From Endozoicomonas sp965199185 (GTDB lineage: Bacteria > Pseudomonadota > Gammaproteobacteria > Pseudomonadales > Endozoicomonadaceae): a stretch of DNA of 64,000 nt. The number at the start of each line of letters is the position of its first letter. Positions within the stretch are counted from its first letter, which is position 1. The notes under the pieces were generated by a model. It made no database searches. It saw only the letters and a program-made list of their open reading frames with translations, and had not been told where the DNA came from. Of the stretch, positions 43,842-53,110 are shown one piece after another. A program made the position numbers and the translations under genes. Where the stretch lies: assembly GCA_965199185.1 (NCBI GenBank), contig CBDAQW010000041.1, forward strand, positions 10,239 through 74,238, read 5' to 3'.

Positions 43842-44111
43842 ATGACCGGATTACCAAAGATAGTCTACGTTGCAATGGATCAGATCGTACCTGATCTGGA
43901 TAAGCCAGCGACTTTAGAGACAAATGCACCCACTATCCAATGGTTAGGGAAAGAAATAACACTTAAAGAGGCCTCAAAGATCTATGTTCATTTAGTGAGC
44001 CCAAACCCAAGATCAGAAGCACAGGTAGATTTAAAGAAAGCCCTTAGAAGCATCATTAATGAAATTCATAAAAAACACCCCGACTACTTCAGAAGGTGCA
44101 TGAGTCAATGA
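43842..44111 (+). CDS. Hypothetical small protein
   Basis: An 89-residue soluble protein, MTGLPKIVYVAMDQIVPDLD to YFRRCMSQ, with no family that I know. ATG 43842 is preceded by AAGGA; a TTG at 43833 is less likely. It stands alone on the plus strand and is convergent with the RhoGAP-like gene. Confidence 0.5.
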   Translation: MTGLPKIVYVAMDQIVPDLDKPATLETNAPTIQWLGKEITLKEASKIYVHLVSPNPRSEAQVDLKKALRSIINEIHKKHPDYFRRCMSQ

Positions 44112-44249
44112 ATAAAGAGTACCAACGCTGACTGCCGCTGAATTAAAAGGGTTATCTATATAGCCATCAACGCTAAAACATAAATGCTGAGGCTAACAGT
44201 CGATAGCACTCTGATGAATCGTGACTGCTACAAGCAATCAGCTATCTGG

Positions 44250-45254
44250 TCAACTTAACAGAAACTCACTTTGAAAATCTTCATTAAGATCCTCAAACAA
44301 ATCTCTGATGATTTTGAATGTCGAGCCTTTATTTTTGAAATCCATTAATAGTTCTTGATTTGTTAGTAGATCTTGATGAAAAAGACTGAGGCCTGCAGCA
44401 ATAATAAAGTTATCTCCATCGAGAATTTGTTCGTCAGGTTTAGGTTTGATCTCGCTACATTTGCCATGTAACAAACTGGCTGCATAGAGCAATTTCTTTT
44501 GTTCATCGCTTTTCTGCATCAAAAGGTTCTGAATATTTTCTCCAAACTGCTTCCTATTTTTACTTGCATCCTTCAGGCTTTTAAGATCATTTCCTGATAG
44601 CAAGTTTGCTGATCTGCAAAGCTCCTTAAAAGCTGAAGACTGTGTGATGGGGTTACTAAACTCTTCCTTCGAGAAATCTATTCTTGAAGACCCTTTAAAG
44701 GCTTCGATCATGTTATCAACTTTACTTTTGGCGCCACTTCTCCGAAACAGGCCTGGCTCTCTGGATTCTGTGAGCTGGTAAAGTTTAGCAAATAAGTTAT
44801 CAATATTATTCAGCTTGTTTGTTTCTGCTGTTGATGCATCTTTTGAAGCCTCCGCTGTTGTTGAACCTTTTGATCTAAGGCCTTTATATTGGGCAGTGAT
44901 TTTTGCCAGAGCTGATTGCTTTGCTTTTGATAATTTATGGAACCCTATCGAAAGATTTTTCTTGGGATTGAGTTTTTTGATCCGCCGCTGAGACAATAAC
45001 TTTTTCAGGGGATTGGATTTATCGGTATCGGCAGTGTTCAGCCGTTCTGTGTTTTCCTTCTTTTCTACTCTGGAAGCAAGCCATCGGGAAGGCGACGAAA
45101 AAATACGGATAACCCATTGTTTCCAATTTTGGACAGGAGCTTCTTCTGCGTCGATACCGCGCTTTCCATCCTCCTTAACCTTTTCAGTTTCAAGGCGTTG
45201 CAGGTCTGGCTGTTTTTTTGGCATGCTCGGTGGTTGGGGGGTAATGATAGCCAC
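44250..45254 (-). CDS. RhoGAP-fold protein, candidate host-directed effector
   Basis: A 334-residue protein. Residues about 1-145 are basic, Lys- and Ser-rich and probably disordered. Residues about 150-330 resemble eukaryotic RhoGAP domains: EPGLFRRSGAKSKVDNMIEA matches the GIFRxSGxxxxxxxL block with the arginine finger at R171/R172. A helical run then ends DGDNFIIAAGLSLF, like the NLAxVFGPNL motif. No signal peptide or membrane helix. Bacterial proteins with this fold are mostly effectors delivered to eukaryotic cells. Start is GTG 45254 with AAGGA at 7 bases. Domain call is from pattern recognition and needs a profile search. Confidence 0.55.
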   Translation of the reverse strand: MAIITPQPPSMPKKQPDLQRLETEKVKEDGKRGIDAEEAPVQNWKQWVIRIFSSPSRWLASRVEKKENTERLNTADTDKSNPLKKLLSQRRIKKLNPKKNLSIGFHKLSKAKQSALAKITAQYKGLRSKGSTTAEASKDASTAETNKLNNIDNLFAKLYQLTESREPGLFRRSGAKSKVDNMIEAFKGSSRIDFSKEEFSNPITQSSAFKELCRSANLLSGNDLKSLKDASKNRKQFGENIQNLLMQKSDEQKKLLYAASLLHGKCSEIKPKPDEQILDGDNFIIAAGLSLFHQDLLTNQELLMDFKNKGSTFKIIRDLFEDLNEDFQSEFLLS

Positions 45255-45621
45255 GATGATTCCTTTTAAGTGGTTTGAGGTTTATCTGTAACATTGCTAT
45301 CGACCACATTGCTATCTGGTTAAAAAAACGGAGGTGATGGAGGGTGCTTGCCCGTATCGGTCTACAGTAACATAGCTGTTGCATAGAGCAGGTTTTGCAC
45401 GCTTCTGTTATTTGCTGTTGATGACTTTATGCATCAAAATCAGAATGGCTATTAGTAGATTGCAAACTGCTGAACTACACTGTGTCAAGTTCTCTTGATT
45501 GGCAGATTTCGCAGTGAATTGAGGCAAAATTTCAGAACTCATTAGCAACGCAACCTGCTTCGAAATGATCCGCAAGAGTCGGTCTGTCGGCAACCTTCGG
45601 TTACCGACCTTGTGGGCTTAT
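45255..45621. other. 367-base intergenic region with a long stem
   Basis: No credible gene. Between the two leftward genes, CAAGAGTCGGT (45573-45583) and ACCGACCTTG (45603-45612) form a stem with a structured loop just after the stop of the barrel gene; no T tract follows. The upstream part should hold the promoter of the RhoGAP-like gene; a CATTGCTATC direct repeat occurs near 45290 and 45309. Confidence 0.4.
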
Positions 45622-46269
45622 TTAGAATTTATTTTGGAAACCAATGGTAAGGGCGTGGATATTGGTTTTGGTTTTTCCATACTCAGGAAAGTCGAAGCTC
45701 GACAGTTTCATTCCCCGGTACTCAACCACAATCTTAATGTTTTTTTCTGTATCAAGATCGTAGTTAAAGCCGGCACCGTAGTGAATGGCATTCAACATAC
45801 CATCCTTAGAAAAATCGGGTGGTTTTCGATCTTGCTCATTAATTGAAACTCCATTGGTGGCAGAAATACGATATTTCACTTTCCCTGCGCCAACACGACC
45901 AAAGAATTCCAAAAAATCATTGTATTGAGCACCTAACACCATATGCCCTGAGAAGGAATACTCATACTCACCGCGCTTGTGAGTTATTTTTTCAGACTCT
46001 TCTTCGTCATCGCCATCATAGCCAGTTTCTCTATAGGTGACTTTATTCAGATACCACCCCTCAAGCTCGGCAGCGACATACCATTTGTTAAAATCGTGAC
46101 GATAACCAATATTGCCAAAAAACGGCATATAGGAAACGACATCCGGTTTAGAGAAAGCCGATTCATAATCGCTATCCACCAAGCTATAACCAAACCCGCC
46201 GCCATAGTAAAAACCACCAGCCATACAATAGTTTGCTGACAATAACAGAAGTAGTAGTGCTTTTTTCAT
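45622..46269 (-). CDS. Outer-membrane beta-barrel protein
   Basis: A 215-residue protein with signal peptide (MKKALLLLLLSANYCMA) and alternating aromatic strands (FYYGGGFGYS, EYSFSGHMVLGAQY, IHALTIGFQNKF), ending in Phe as outer-membrane barrels do. It resembles the OmpA/OmpW-like small barrel group, with eight strands likely. AAGGAGA lies before the ATG. Its substrate or role is not known; a surface adhesin or small porin are the usual alternatives. Confidence 0.75.
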   Translation of the reverse strand: MKKALLLLLLSANYCMAGGFYYGGGFGYSLVDSDYESAFSKPDVVSYMPFFGNIGYRHDFNKWYVAAELEGWYLNKVTYRETGYDGDDEEESEKITHKRGEYEYSFSGHMVLGAQYNDFLEFFGRVGAGKVKYRISATNGVSINEQDRKPPDFSKDGMLNAIHYGAGFNYDLDTEKNIKIVVEYRGMKLSSFDFPEYGKTKTNIHALTIGFQNKF

Positions 46270-46447
46270 TGAGATCTCCTTGCGCTGATAGGGTTATCGG
46301 TCAAACACCGAACCCGTTTAGCGGAATTGAAATCAAGATATCACTGCCTTACAAAGATCAGCCTGTGCTCTTTAGCGTAAGCATTGGCAAGCACCAAATA
46401 AAAAGTCTATCCTGCCACCTGCCAATCAGAATTAATCCGGATATTTC

Positions 46448-48523
46448 ATGACCATCAAGCCTTTCAAGACCGGTAATACCGATGTCGACCCAGATAAAGC
46501 CTATGCACGGCTGGAAAGCTGGTTAGACAACATTATTCCGATCTTTCTCGAATCCCCTGAATATAAAAAGCTCTCCAAAGCCAACAAAAAGTCCGGAGGC
46601 TCCTGGTTTCATTTATTTATGGACCTGGAGCTGGGTTATATAGGCAAAGACCTAAAAGCGCTTGATATTGAAGATGTAGAAGAAATACTGCTGGAACTAT
46701 TCCCACGCAAAGTAATCTGCCCGGACTCTAAGGCAAAAACCATCATTCCTGAGCTCATCGCTATCTGGGAGTTCCTGCACAGAGAGCTCAATGCCGGCAA
46801 AAAACCACAACTACCATTCGCTGTCGATATCATTGGTGTTCTGAAAGGGATTAAGAGAGATTATCTCTCTATTTTTAAGGGCGAGGCTGACTCTGCTCTA
46901 TCTCTTGATGATGAAGTCTTTGAAGAGCTGTTGATGCAGCTACAAAGCGATGAGAGTGAAGACGACTGGATTGATGCATTAATCATTGATACTACCCAGA
47001 ACCTTGACAGCATTAATCAAGCGCCCGAACCTCCCGAGCAATGGAAAATGCTTTGGGATATGAATAGGCTAGACCAATTTCTGGGGCATGTATTGGTTAG
47101 AGAGGTTAGTGTTAAAAACCCTCAAACCCTAGCTACCATCGAAGAACTTCTCAACTTTGGTTGTCAGGAACTATTCCGACGAGTTCGTCAGAAAGACCAG
47201 AGGGCTCTATCATTTCTGAAAATCACTGAAAATAATATTGTGGAAGCAGCTAATTCCGGATCACTCATTCCCGAGTCAATGAAGGCGTTTATCTCGGTAT
47301 TATCTCAGCATCGACAATACTTGTCGGAAGAATTTCTTGATTTTATCCATGAATGGATGATGAGCAACGACGTCAGCGAAGAAGATGTGCCAGACGACCA
47401 ATCTTTTGAGGGCATGATTGATGGATTCCAACATCTGCTGAACAGTGTTCCGGATGAATTTATTTTTATCAGTGCCCTAAAAAGCCAGCTCGGTTTTCTG
47501 CCTGCCGATGGTCTGGCTAGCCTGGTTCATCATTTATTATCGCTGGGTTCAAAAGCCGCTGATGCACTGACATTACTAATTCTGGATCAGAATAAAACCC
47601 AGGCTATTGCCGTAGCAGAAACATTAAATGGTCATACCGAGTCAATCAGCCCCAAAACGTTGTCCCGTTTGATTCGAATCCGAAACTGGTTGCCAGCCCC
47701 GGTTCAACAGCCAACCGACCAGCTGATTAAAAATGTTCGGAAACTGGGCATTATGCCGCAAACACCGGAATCTCTTGCTAAAGCCAATATTCAGGAAGTT
47801 TATATGTCGAGCGTTGATGGTGCCGGCACTCAGGGGGTTATGCTGCTCGTAAAGGAAGGTAAGTCCTTCCGATTAATCAGCTTTGTACTAAAAGAAAATC
47901 TGGGCGTTATTGATGTCATGGTTTCTCCACCTGAAACCAAAACAGAGCTGAAAAAATACATTACTCTGGCCAAAGAGCAGGGCACAGTGCTTGAAAAAGT
48001 TTCCCTTGAACTGATTCAGAAACAACTGCCTGTATTTCTCGCCCTGAATGTGAGCAGCCACACAGCGATTGACCACGAACTGATTCAGGTAATGGAGTTA
48101 CTTGGATTGGAAGAATGGAATCCAGCGTCTACAAGCGTCAATGAACTCTATTCTGAGCTAATTCCTCAATCACCTTCAGTAGAAGATATTGAACGAGTTC
48201 AGAAGCGCTCAGAAAAATGGACAGAAACCAATATAGGCTGGTGCTGGTTTAATGACAGCTCAGAGCTGAAGCAAGTCATTGACAGGTCGTCAGTGAAAGG
48301 GCTTTACAAAACAATCTGCAATGAGGTGCTCGAGTCTGACAGAAATCTTTGGGGAGAAAGAATGGGGCGTATGGCACTTTGGGCTCAATACGCCAACAGC
48401 AAGCGTAAGCAGCAACAGAGTCAGGATTTTGCGGTTGCCAGTTGGTTGTTGGAACATTCTGAATTGCCAGCTTTCGAAGTAGAGCTACTCAGAGCAATCG
48501 CTAAAAATTCTGTGTCGTTCTGA
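46448..48523 (+). CDS. Large hypothetical protein
   Basis: A 691-residue, mainly helical, acidic, soluble protein with no signal peptide and no catalytic motif that I recognise. It starts MTIKPFKTGNTDVDPDKAYA. Acidic runs (DDEVFEELLMQLQSDESEDD) and regular helices suggest a repeat-like scaffold. The gene is intact, stands alone and ends before two strong hairpins. The codon use looks like that of the neighbouring chromosomal genes. Confidence 0.7.
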   Translation: MTIKPFKTGNTDVDPDKAYARLESWLDNIIPIFLESPEYKKLSKANKKSGGSWFHLFMDLELGYIGKDLKALDIEDVEEILLELFPRKVICPDSKAKTIIPELIAIWEFLHRELNAGKKPQLPFAVDIIGVLKGIKRDYLSIFKGEADSALSLDDEVFEELLMQLQSDESEDDWIDALIIDTTQNLDSINQAPEPPEQWKMLWDMNRLDQFLGHVLVREVSVKNPQTLATIEELLNFGCQELFRRVRQKDQRALSFLKITENNIVEAANSGSLIPESMKAFISVLSQHRQYLSEEFLDFIHEWMMSNDVSEEDVPDDQSFEGMIDGFQHLLNSVPDEFIFISALKSQLGFLPADGLASLVHHLLSLGSKAADALTLLILDQNKTQAIAVAETLNGHTESISPKTLSRLIRIRNWLPAPVQQPTDQLIKNVRKLGIMPQTPESLAKANIQEVYMSSVDGAGTQGVMLLVKEGKSFRLISFVLKENLGVIDVMVSPPETKTELKKYITLAKEQGTVLEKVSLELIQKQLPVFLALNVSSHTAIDHELIQVMELLGLEEWNPASTSVNELYSELIPQSPSVEDIERVQKRSEKWTETNIGWCWFNDSSELKQVIDRSSVKGLYKTICNEVLESDRNLWGERMGRMALWAQYANSKRKQQQSQDFAVASWLLEHSELPAFEVELLRAIAKNSVSF

Positions 48524-48540
48524 TGCCGGTAATAACTGCA

Positions 48541-48618
48541 TAAGTACCCGATGATATAAAATCGGGTACTTAACTGATGATTTGGTTGTCGGTACTTTAC
48601 ATCATGGAAGTACCGACA
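48541..48618. terminator. Twin hairpins between convergent genes
   Basis: TAAGTACCCGAT (48541-48552) pairs perfectly with ATCGGGTACTTA (48561-48572). TGTCGGTACTT (48587-48597) pairs perfectly with AAGTACCGACA (48608-48618). The first serves the rightward gene and the second the leftward ahpF. T tracts are short. The shared AAGTACC core suggests related repeats. Confidence 0.65.
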
Positions 48619-48622
48619 TTGG

Positions 48623-50203
48623 TCAAGCCGCCAGTGCAGTAGGCTCAGGAGTACGAATCAGGTAATCAAAAGCACCCAGAGCTGAGTTTGCACCGCTACC
48701 CATCGCAATAATGATCTGCTTGTAAGGCGCAGTAGTCACATCCCCAGCAGCAAACACGCCTGGAATGGAGGTTTCCCCCTGACTGCCAACCATGATTTCA
48801 CCTCTTGGTGTCAGTTCCATATCCCCTTTCAGGAATTCCGTGTTTGGTACCAGGCCGATCTGAACAAAGATACCTGCCAGTTCCACCTGATGACTTTCTC
48901 CGGATACCCGGTCGGTGTAGGTCAGACCAGTGACTTTGTTACCATCTCCGTTCACTTCGGTGGTCATAGCGTTGGTGATGATATCGATGTTTGCCATCGA
49001 GTTAGCTTTATCCTGCAACACCGCATCCGCTCGCAGTTTGCTGTCGAACTCCAGTACAGTGACATGCTCGACAATACCCGCCAGATCAATAGCCGCTTCG
49101 ATGCCAGAGTTACCTCCACCAATCACCGCTACTTTTTTGCCCTTAAATAGCGGACCATCGCAGTGTGGGCAGTAGGCAACACCCTTTCCTCGGTATTCCT
49201 GTTCTCCGGGCACATTCATTTCTCTCCAGCGAGCACCGGTCGCCATAATCAGCGTTCGGCTTTTCAAAGTGGCACCACTGGCCAGTTCAACCTGAATCAA
49301 GTCCCCAACCTGTTCTGCCGCAATCACTTTGCTGGCTTTCTGGTTGGTAATAATGTCTACATCGTATTCCCGAACGTGCTCTTCAAGGCTACTCACCAGC
49401 TTTGGCCCTTCGGTCGCCTTGACGGAAATAAAGTTTTCAATGCCGACGGTGTCGAGCACCTGGCCACCAAAACGGTCGGCGACAACACCAGTACGAACAC
49501 CTTTACGGGCAGAGTAAATAGCTGCGGATGCTCCGGCAGGTCCGGCACCGACCACCAGCACATCAAACGGATCTTTTTCTGACAGGGCTTCTGCCTGTTT
49601 TGCTTCTGCCCCTGTATCCAGCTTGCTGATGATTTCTGACAGGGAGATTCGTCCTTGCGCAAAGAGTTCACCATTCAGGTAAACCGCTGGAACAGCCATA
49701 ATATTACGGCTATCCACTTCGTCCTGGAAAAGTGCGCCATCAATCATAATATTGGTGATATTGGGATTGATCGCCGCCATCATATTCAGCGCCTGCACCA
49801 CATCCGGGCAATTCTGACAGCTTAAAGACACAAAGGTTTCAAAGTGAAACTCTCCGGACAGGTTGCGTACCTGCTCAATCACTGCCGGTTCCAGTTTAAT
49901 TGGGTGCCCTCCACTATGAAGCAGCGCCAGCACCAGGGAGGTAAATTCGTGCCCCATTGGCAGACCAGCAAAACGGATTTCACTGCCAGTGGCGGCTGAA
50001 CGAATCAACATAGAAGGCGCACGTTCACCACTTTCACTGTTCTCAGAGAGGGAAATTAAGCCTGAGAGTGATTCAATGTCTTGCGCCAGTTGTTCCAGCT
50101 CATTGGATTTATCACTGCCATCCAGCGAGATCACCAGCTCAACTGGGGTTTTCAGGTTTTGCAGATAGGTTTTCAACTGAGCTTTTAGATTGCTGTCCAG
50201 CAT
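48623..50203 (-). CDS. ahpF: Alkyl hydroperoxide reductase subunit F
   Basis: NADH-dependent flavoprotein that reduces AhpC. The 526 residues comprise tandem N-terminal thioredoxin folds with the CQNC centre (near residue 131), then an FAD/NAD thioredoxin-reductase-like part with VVGAGPAGASAAIYSARKG, the redox pair CPHCDGP, and VIGGGNSGIEAAIDLAGI. The end GIFVQIGLVPNTEFL and GVFAAGDVTTAPYKQ is normal. AGGAAG lies before the ATG. It follows ahpC by 64 bases in the same direction. Confidence 0.97.
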   Translation of the reverse strand: MLDSNLKAQLKTYLQNLKTPVELVISLDGSDKSNELEQLAQDIESLSGLISLSENSESGERAPSMLIRSAATGSEIRFAGLPMGHEFTSLVLALLHSGGHPIKLEPAVIEQVRNLSGEFHFETFVSLSCQNCPDVVQALNMMAAINPNITNIMIDGALFQDEVDSRNIMAVPAVYLNGELFAQGRISLSEIISKLDTGAEAKQAEALSEKDPFDVLVVGAGPAGASAAIYSARKGVRTGVVADRFGGQVLDTVGIENFISVKATEGPKLVSSLEEHVREYDVDIITNQKASKVIAAEQVGDLIQVELASGATLKSRTLIMATGARWREMNVPGEQEYRGKGVAYCPHCDGPLFKGKKVAVIGGGNSGIEAAIDLAGIVEHVTVLEFDSKLRADAVLQDKANSMANIDIITNAMTTEVNGDGNKVTGLTYTDRVSGESHQVELAGIFVQIGLVPNTEFLKGDMELTPRGEIMVGSQGETSIPGVFAAGDVTTAPYKQIIIAMGSGANSALGAFDYLIRTPEPTALAA

Positions 50204-50267
50204 GATACTTCCTTTTTAATTCTGGTTAGGCTCTGCCATTAACAGAGCCTGTTGTCGAAAAGACGGA

Positions 50268-50825
<558 letters not shown>

Positions 50826-50905
50826 CGTTCTTACCTTCAATCTCGTTGCCGTTGTTGATGTGTATAAGATAAGGCAAGACTATCGATTAACATATTTGAT
50901 AATAA

Positions 50906-50931
50906 CAATCACAACGATAGCTAATAGCTAT
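50906..50931. promoter_or_regulatory. OxyR-like site upstream of ahpC
   Basis: ATAG (50917-50920), seven bases, CTAT (50928-50931) is one exact OxyR half site; CAAT at 50906 lies seven bases further in phase (three of four CTAT bases). The next downstream tetramer does not match. It lies about 90 bases before ahpC. Confidence 0.4.
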
Positions 50932-50936
50932 TATCG

Positions 50937-51056
50937 CCCGATGTGTGACTTTTATCTCGTAGGTTGCCAATCCATGGCTTATGGGTTCTGTACACTCCCT
51001 GTACGGGATACACATGGCATGGATAGCCATGTTGAAATTAAAAGTCACACATCGGG
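50937..51056. repeat. 120-base element with perfect 18-base inverted ends
   Basis: CCCGATGTGTGACTTTTA (50937-50954) and its exact complement (51039-51056) flank 84 bases that contain an inner pair ATCCATG (50970) and CATGGAT (51018). The right arm includes the last codons and stop of the lysoplasmalogenase-like gene. It may be a MITE-like repeat or a large terminator. Confidence 0.7.
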
Positions 51057-51709
51057 TTATTATTATGTTTCACCACTTCATTGCACTGCTCGCCCCGAAT
51101 GACTCCCCCAACAATCAGATATTGCGCCAGATAATAAGTCGCCATAATCAAGACATTCTCCACGGGTATGGGTTGAACAAACTTGTTGACCGCAATGAAT
51201 GTGTCAGAAATGGCAAAAGTACTGGCACCTATAAATAGCCATTGCCAGGGTCGATCACTGAGAGCAGAACTCAGTATCATCACGCTGATCACAAACACAT
51301 AGACAGCCACCGGAATCATCAATTCACCACTGGCGGGCAGAATGACCGAACCCAGAATAATCAGTATTGGCATAGCCCCTGCTGCCAGCCATTTACGAAA
51401 AGTCTCACGGCTTCTTCTGCGCCAGAAGATAACGGCATACACCAGGTGCGCGATCAAAAAACTGGCAAGTCCCAGAACAAACAGATCAGCTTCTATTGCC
51501 AGAAAAATATCACCTCCGGCAGATGCCAGCAGTGCAACGCTCATTCCTGATCTTAGTGGTCCGGTCAACGTCTTCTGCACCAGAATCAGCAGCAAAAAAA
51601 TAGGAAGGGCTTTAATACCAACACTTAAAGGGTAAGGCAGGTCATCAAAGAAAAAGATGTAGAGAGCAGCAATCACCCAAAAGCTAATGTGTATGCATTT
51701 AGCGCTCAT
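51038..51709 (-). CDS. yhhN: YhhN/TMEM86-family membrane protein
   Basis: A 223-residue protein with about seven or eight membrane helices. The family motifs LLASAGGDIFLAIE, FAISDTFIAVNKFV and ATYYLAQYLIV are present; eukaryotic relatives are lysoplasmalogenases. The bacterial role is not established. The last residues (NNNPMCDF) are coded by the right arm of the 18-base inverted repeat, so the native C-terminus may have been replaced. Confidence 0.87.
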   Translation of the reverse strand: MSAKCIHISFWVIAALYIFFFDDLPYPLSVGIKALPIFLLLILVQKTLTGPLRSGMSVALLASAGGDIFLAIEADLFVLGLASFLIAHLVYAVIFWRRRSRETFRKWLAAGAMPILIILGSVILPASGELMIPVAVYVFVISVMILSSALSDRPWQWLFIGASTFAISDTFIAVNKFVQPIPVENVLIMATYYLAQYLIVGGVIRGEQCNEVVKHNNNPMCDF

Positions 51710-51795
51710 AGCAGCACTCCATTTCGATTGAACCCAGACTTTAACAAAAACGACTCAAGCCGACATAGCTCTTGTCACCGATAAGGATAGTCATA

Positions 51796-52167
51796 ATGAA
51801 AATACCGCTGTTGCCATTGATTATTTCAGCGACCCTTCTCTCTTATGGCTGCTCTGAAGACAACAAAGTCAAAAAGTCTGAAAAGGTCAGCAGTCAATAT
51901 GAAAAACACAGTGTTGAATATATTCTGAAGTATTCGGACGACCAGGAGCTGGTCAAGCTGTCTGGAGAGATTGTCCGCAAGATCACTTGCAACACTTATC
52001 TTTTCCGGGATGAAACCGGCGAAATCCAGATTGAGATTGCGGATCACTTAATTCCTCAAAAAGGCCTGATATTCAACTTTCCGATCATCATAAAAGGTGA
52101 GCTGGAACCAGCATCTGATGAAAACGCACCCACTGTGGATGTGGATAAGGTGCGTTATTATTTCTGA
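51796..52167 (+). CDS. Lipoprotein with YgiW-like OB-fold (BOF) domain
   Basis: A 123-residue exported protein. The signal ends LLSYGC, a lipobox with Cys. The mature part, VEYILKYSDDQELVKLSGEI through YLFRDETGEIQIEIAD and TVDVDKVRYYF, is the bacterial OB-fold family represented by YgiW/VisP, implicated in stress and periplasmic ligand binding. The ATG at 51796 follows AAGGATAG. Convergent with cysQ. Confidence 0.8.
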   Translation: MKIPLLPLIISATLLSYGCSEDNKVKKSEKVSSQYEKHSVEYILKYSDDQELVKLSGEIVRKITCNTYLFRDETGEIQIEIADHLIPQKGLIFNFPIIIKGELEPASDENAPTVDVDKVRYYF

Positions 52168-52190
52168 GCCTTCTGTTTATATTGTCCACA

Positions 52191-53021
52191 TTACATTGCC
52201 CGTATGGCGTCATTCCAGAAAGGCGTCCAATCAATGCTGGCATCCCCCAGCACCAGAAAATCCGAATTCAACAGGCTCTCTTTACGATTATAAGCAAAAC
52301 GTTCACCTTCAGGGTTCAGCAATAAACCACCAGCGCCTTCTACCACGGCCTGTACAGCACCGGTATCCCACTCAGAAGTAGGGCCAAGGCGAGGGTAAAT
52401 ATCAGCGCTGCCTTCTGCTATCTGACAACTTTTTAAAGAGCTACCCACCTTTCTGGATTGCAGATTTGGAAACACCTGCCTGAGCTGCTCCAGATAGTTC
52501 TGAGCACGCTCATTACCAAAACTGCGACTCCCCAAAATAACCACTTCTCGCTGAGGGTCAAAAGCTCTTGGGTGAATGGCTACCGGAGGCTGGTCATCTT
52601 TCTGTCGAAAAGCCCCAAGCTCAGTGCCGCCCCAATAGGTCGTATTAGTAACAGGAATATGCACCACGCCAAACAGCGGATAACCCTTCTCTATCAAAGC
52701 AATATTGACGGAGAACTGACCGTTACGTTTGATAAATTCTTTGGTGCCATCGAGAGGATCCACCAGCCAGTAACGCTGCCAGTGTCGTCTTTCTTCGTAG
52801 GGTGTTTTGTCAGACTCTTCAGAAAGAATAGGGTAATCAACCGGCAATTGTCGTAAACCATCTTCAATGATGGCATTGGCTTTCAGGTCTGCCTTGGTGA
52901 CTGGGGTTGAATCCTGTTTGGTTTCAATGCCCAAATCTTTTTGGTCATACACACTGAGAATAGCCTGCCCGGCCTGTCTGGCTATATCCTGCAATGCCTG
53001 AACCAGAGCCTGATCAATCAT
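52191..53021 (-). CDS. cysQ: 3'(2'),5'-bisphosphate nucleotidase CysQ
   Basis: Inositol-monophosphatase-fold enzyme that degrades PAP from sulfate assimilation. The 276 residues contain ILSEESDK, DPLDGTKEFIKRNGQFSVNI (the metal-binding motif) and EWDTGAVQAVVEGAGG. It is divergent from yrfG. In many gammaproteobacteria nudE lies between cysQ and yrfG; it is missing here. Confidence 0.95.
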   Translation of the reverse strand: MIDQALVQALQDIARQAGQAILSVYDQKDLGIETKQDSTPVTKADLKANAIIEDGLRQLPVDYPILSEESDKTPYEERRHWQRYWLVDPLDGTKEFIKRNGQFSVNIALIEKGYPLFGVVHIPVTNTTYWGGTELGAFRQKDDQPPVAIHPRAFDPQREVVILGSRSFGNERAQNYLEQLRQVFPNLQSRKVGSSLKSCQIAEGSADIYPRLGPTSEWDTGAVQAVVEGAGGLLLNPEGERFAYNRKESLLNSDFLVLGDASIDWTPFWNDAIRAM

Positions 53022-53110
53022 TCAACCGTCCTTTATGCAACCACTGTTAAGTTTGTCTGATGAGCGTATTATAAAAAGTGTCTTTTATCACTTATTACCC
53101 CTCGCTGCAT

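Noticed and set aside
45408..45593. 61-codon minus-strand frame upstream of the RhoGAP-like gene
   Set aside because: It spans the structured stem region, has no Shine-Dalgarno sequence and no recognisable motif.
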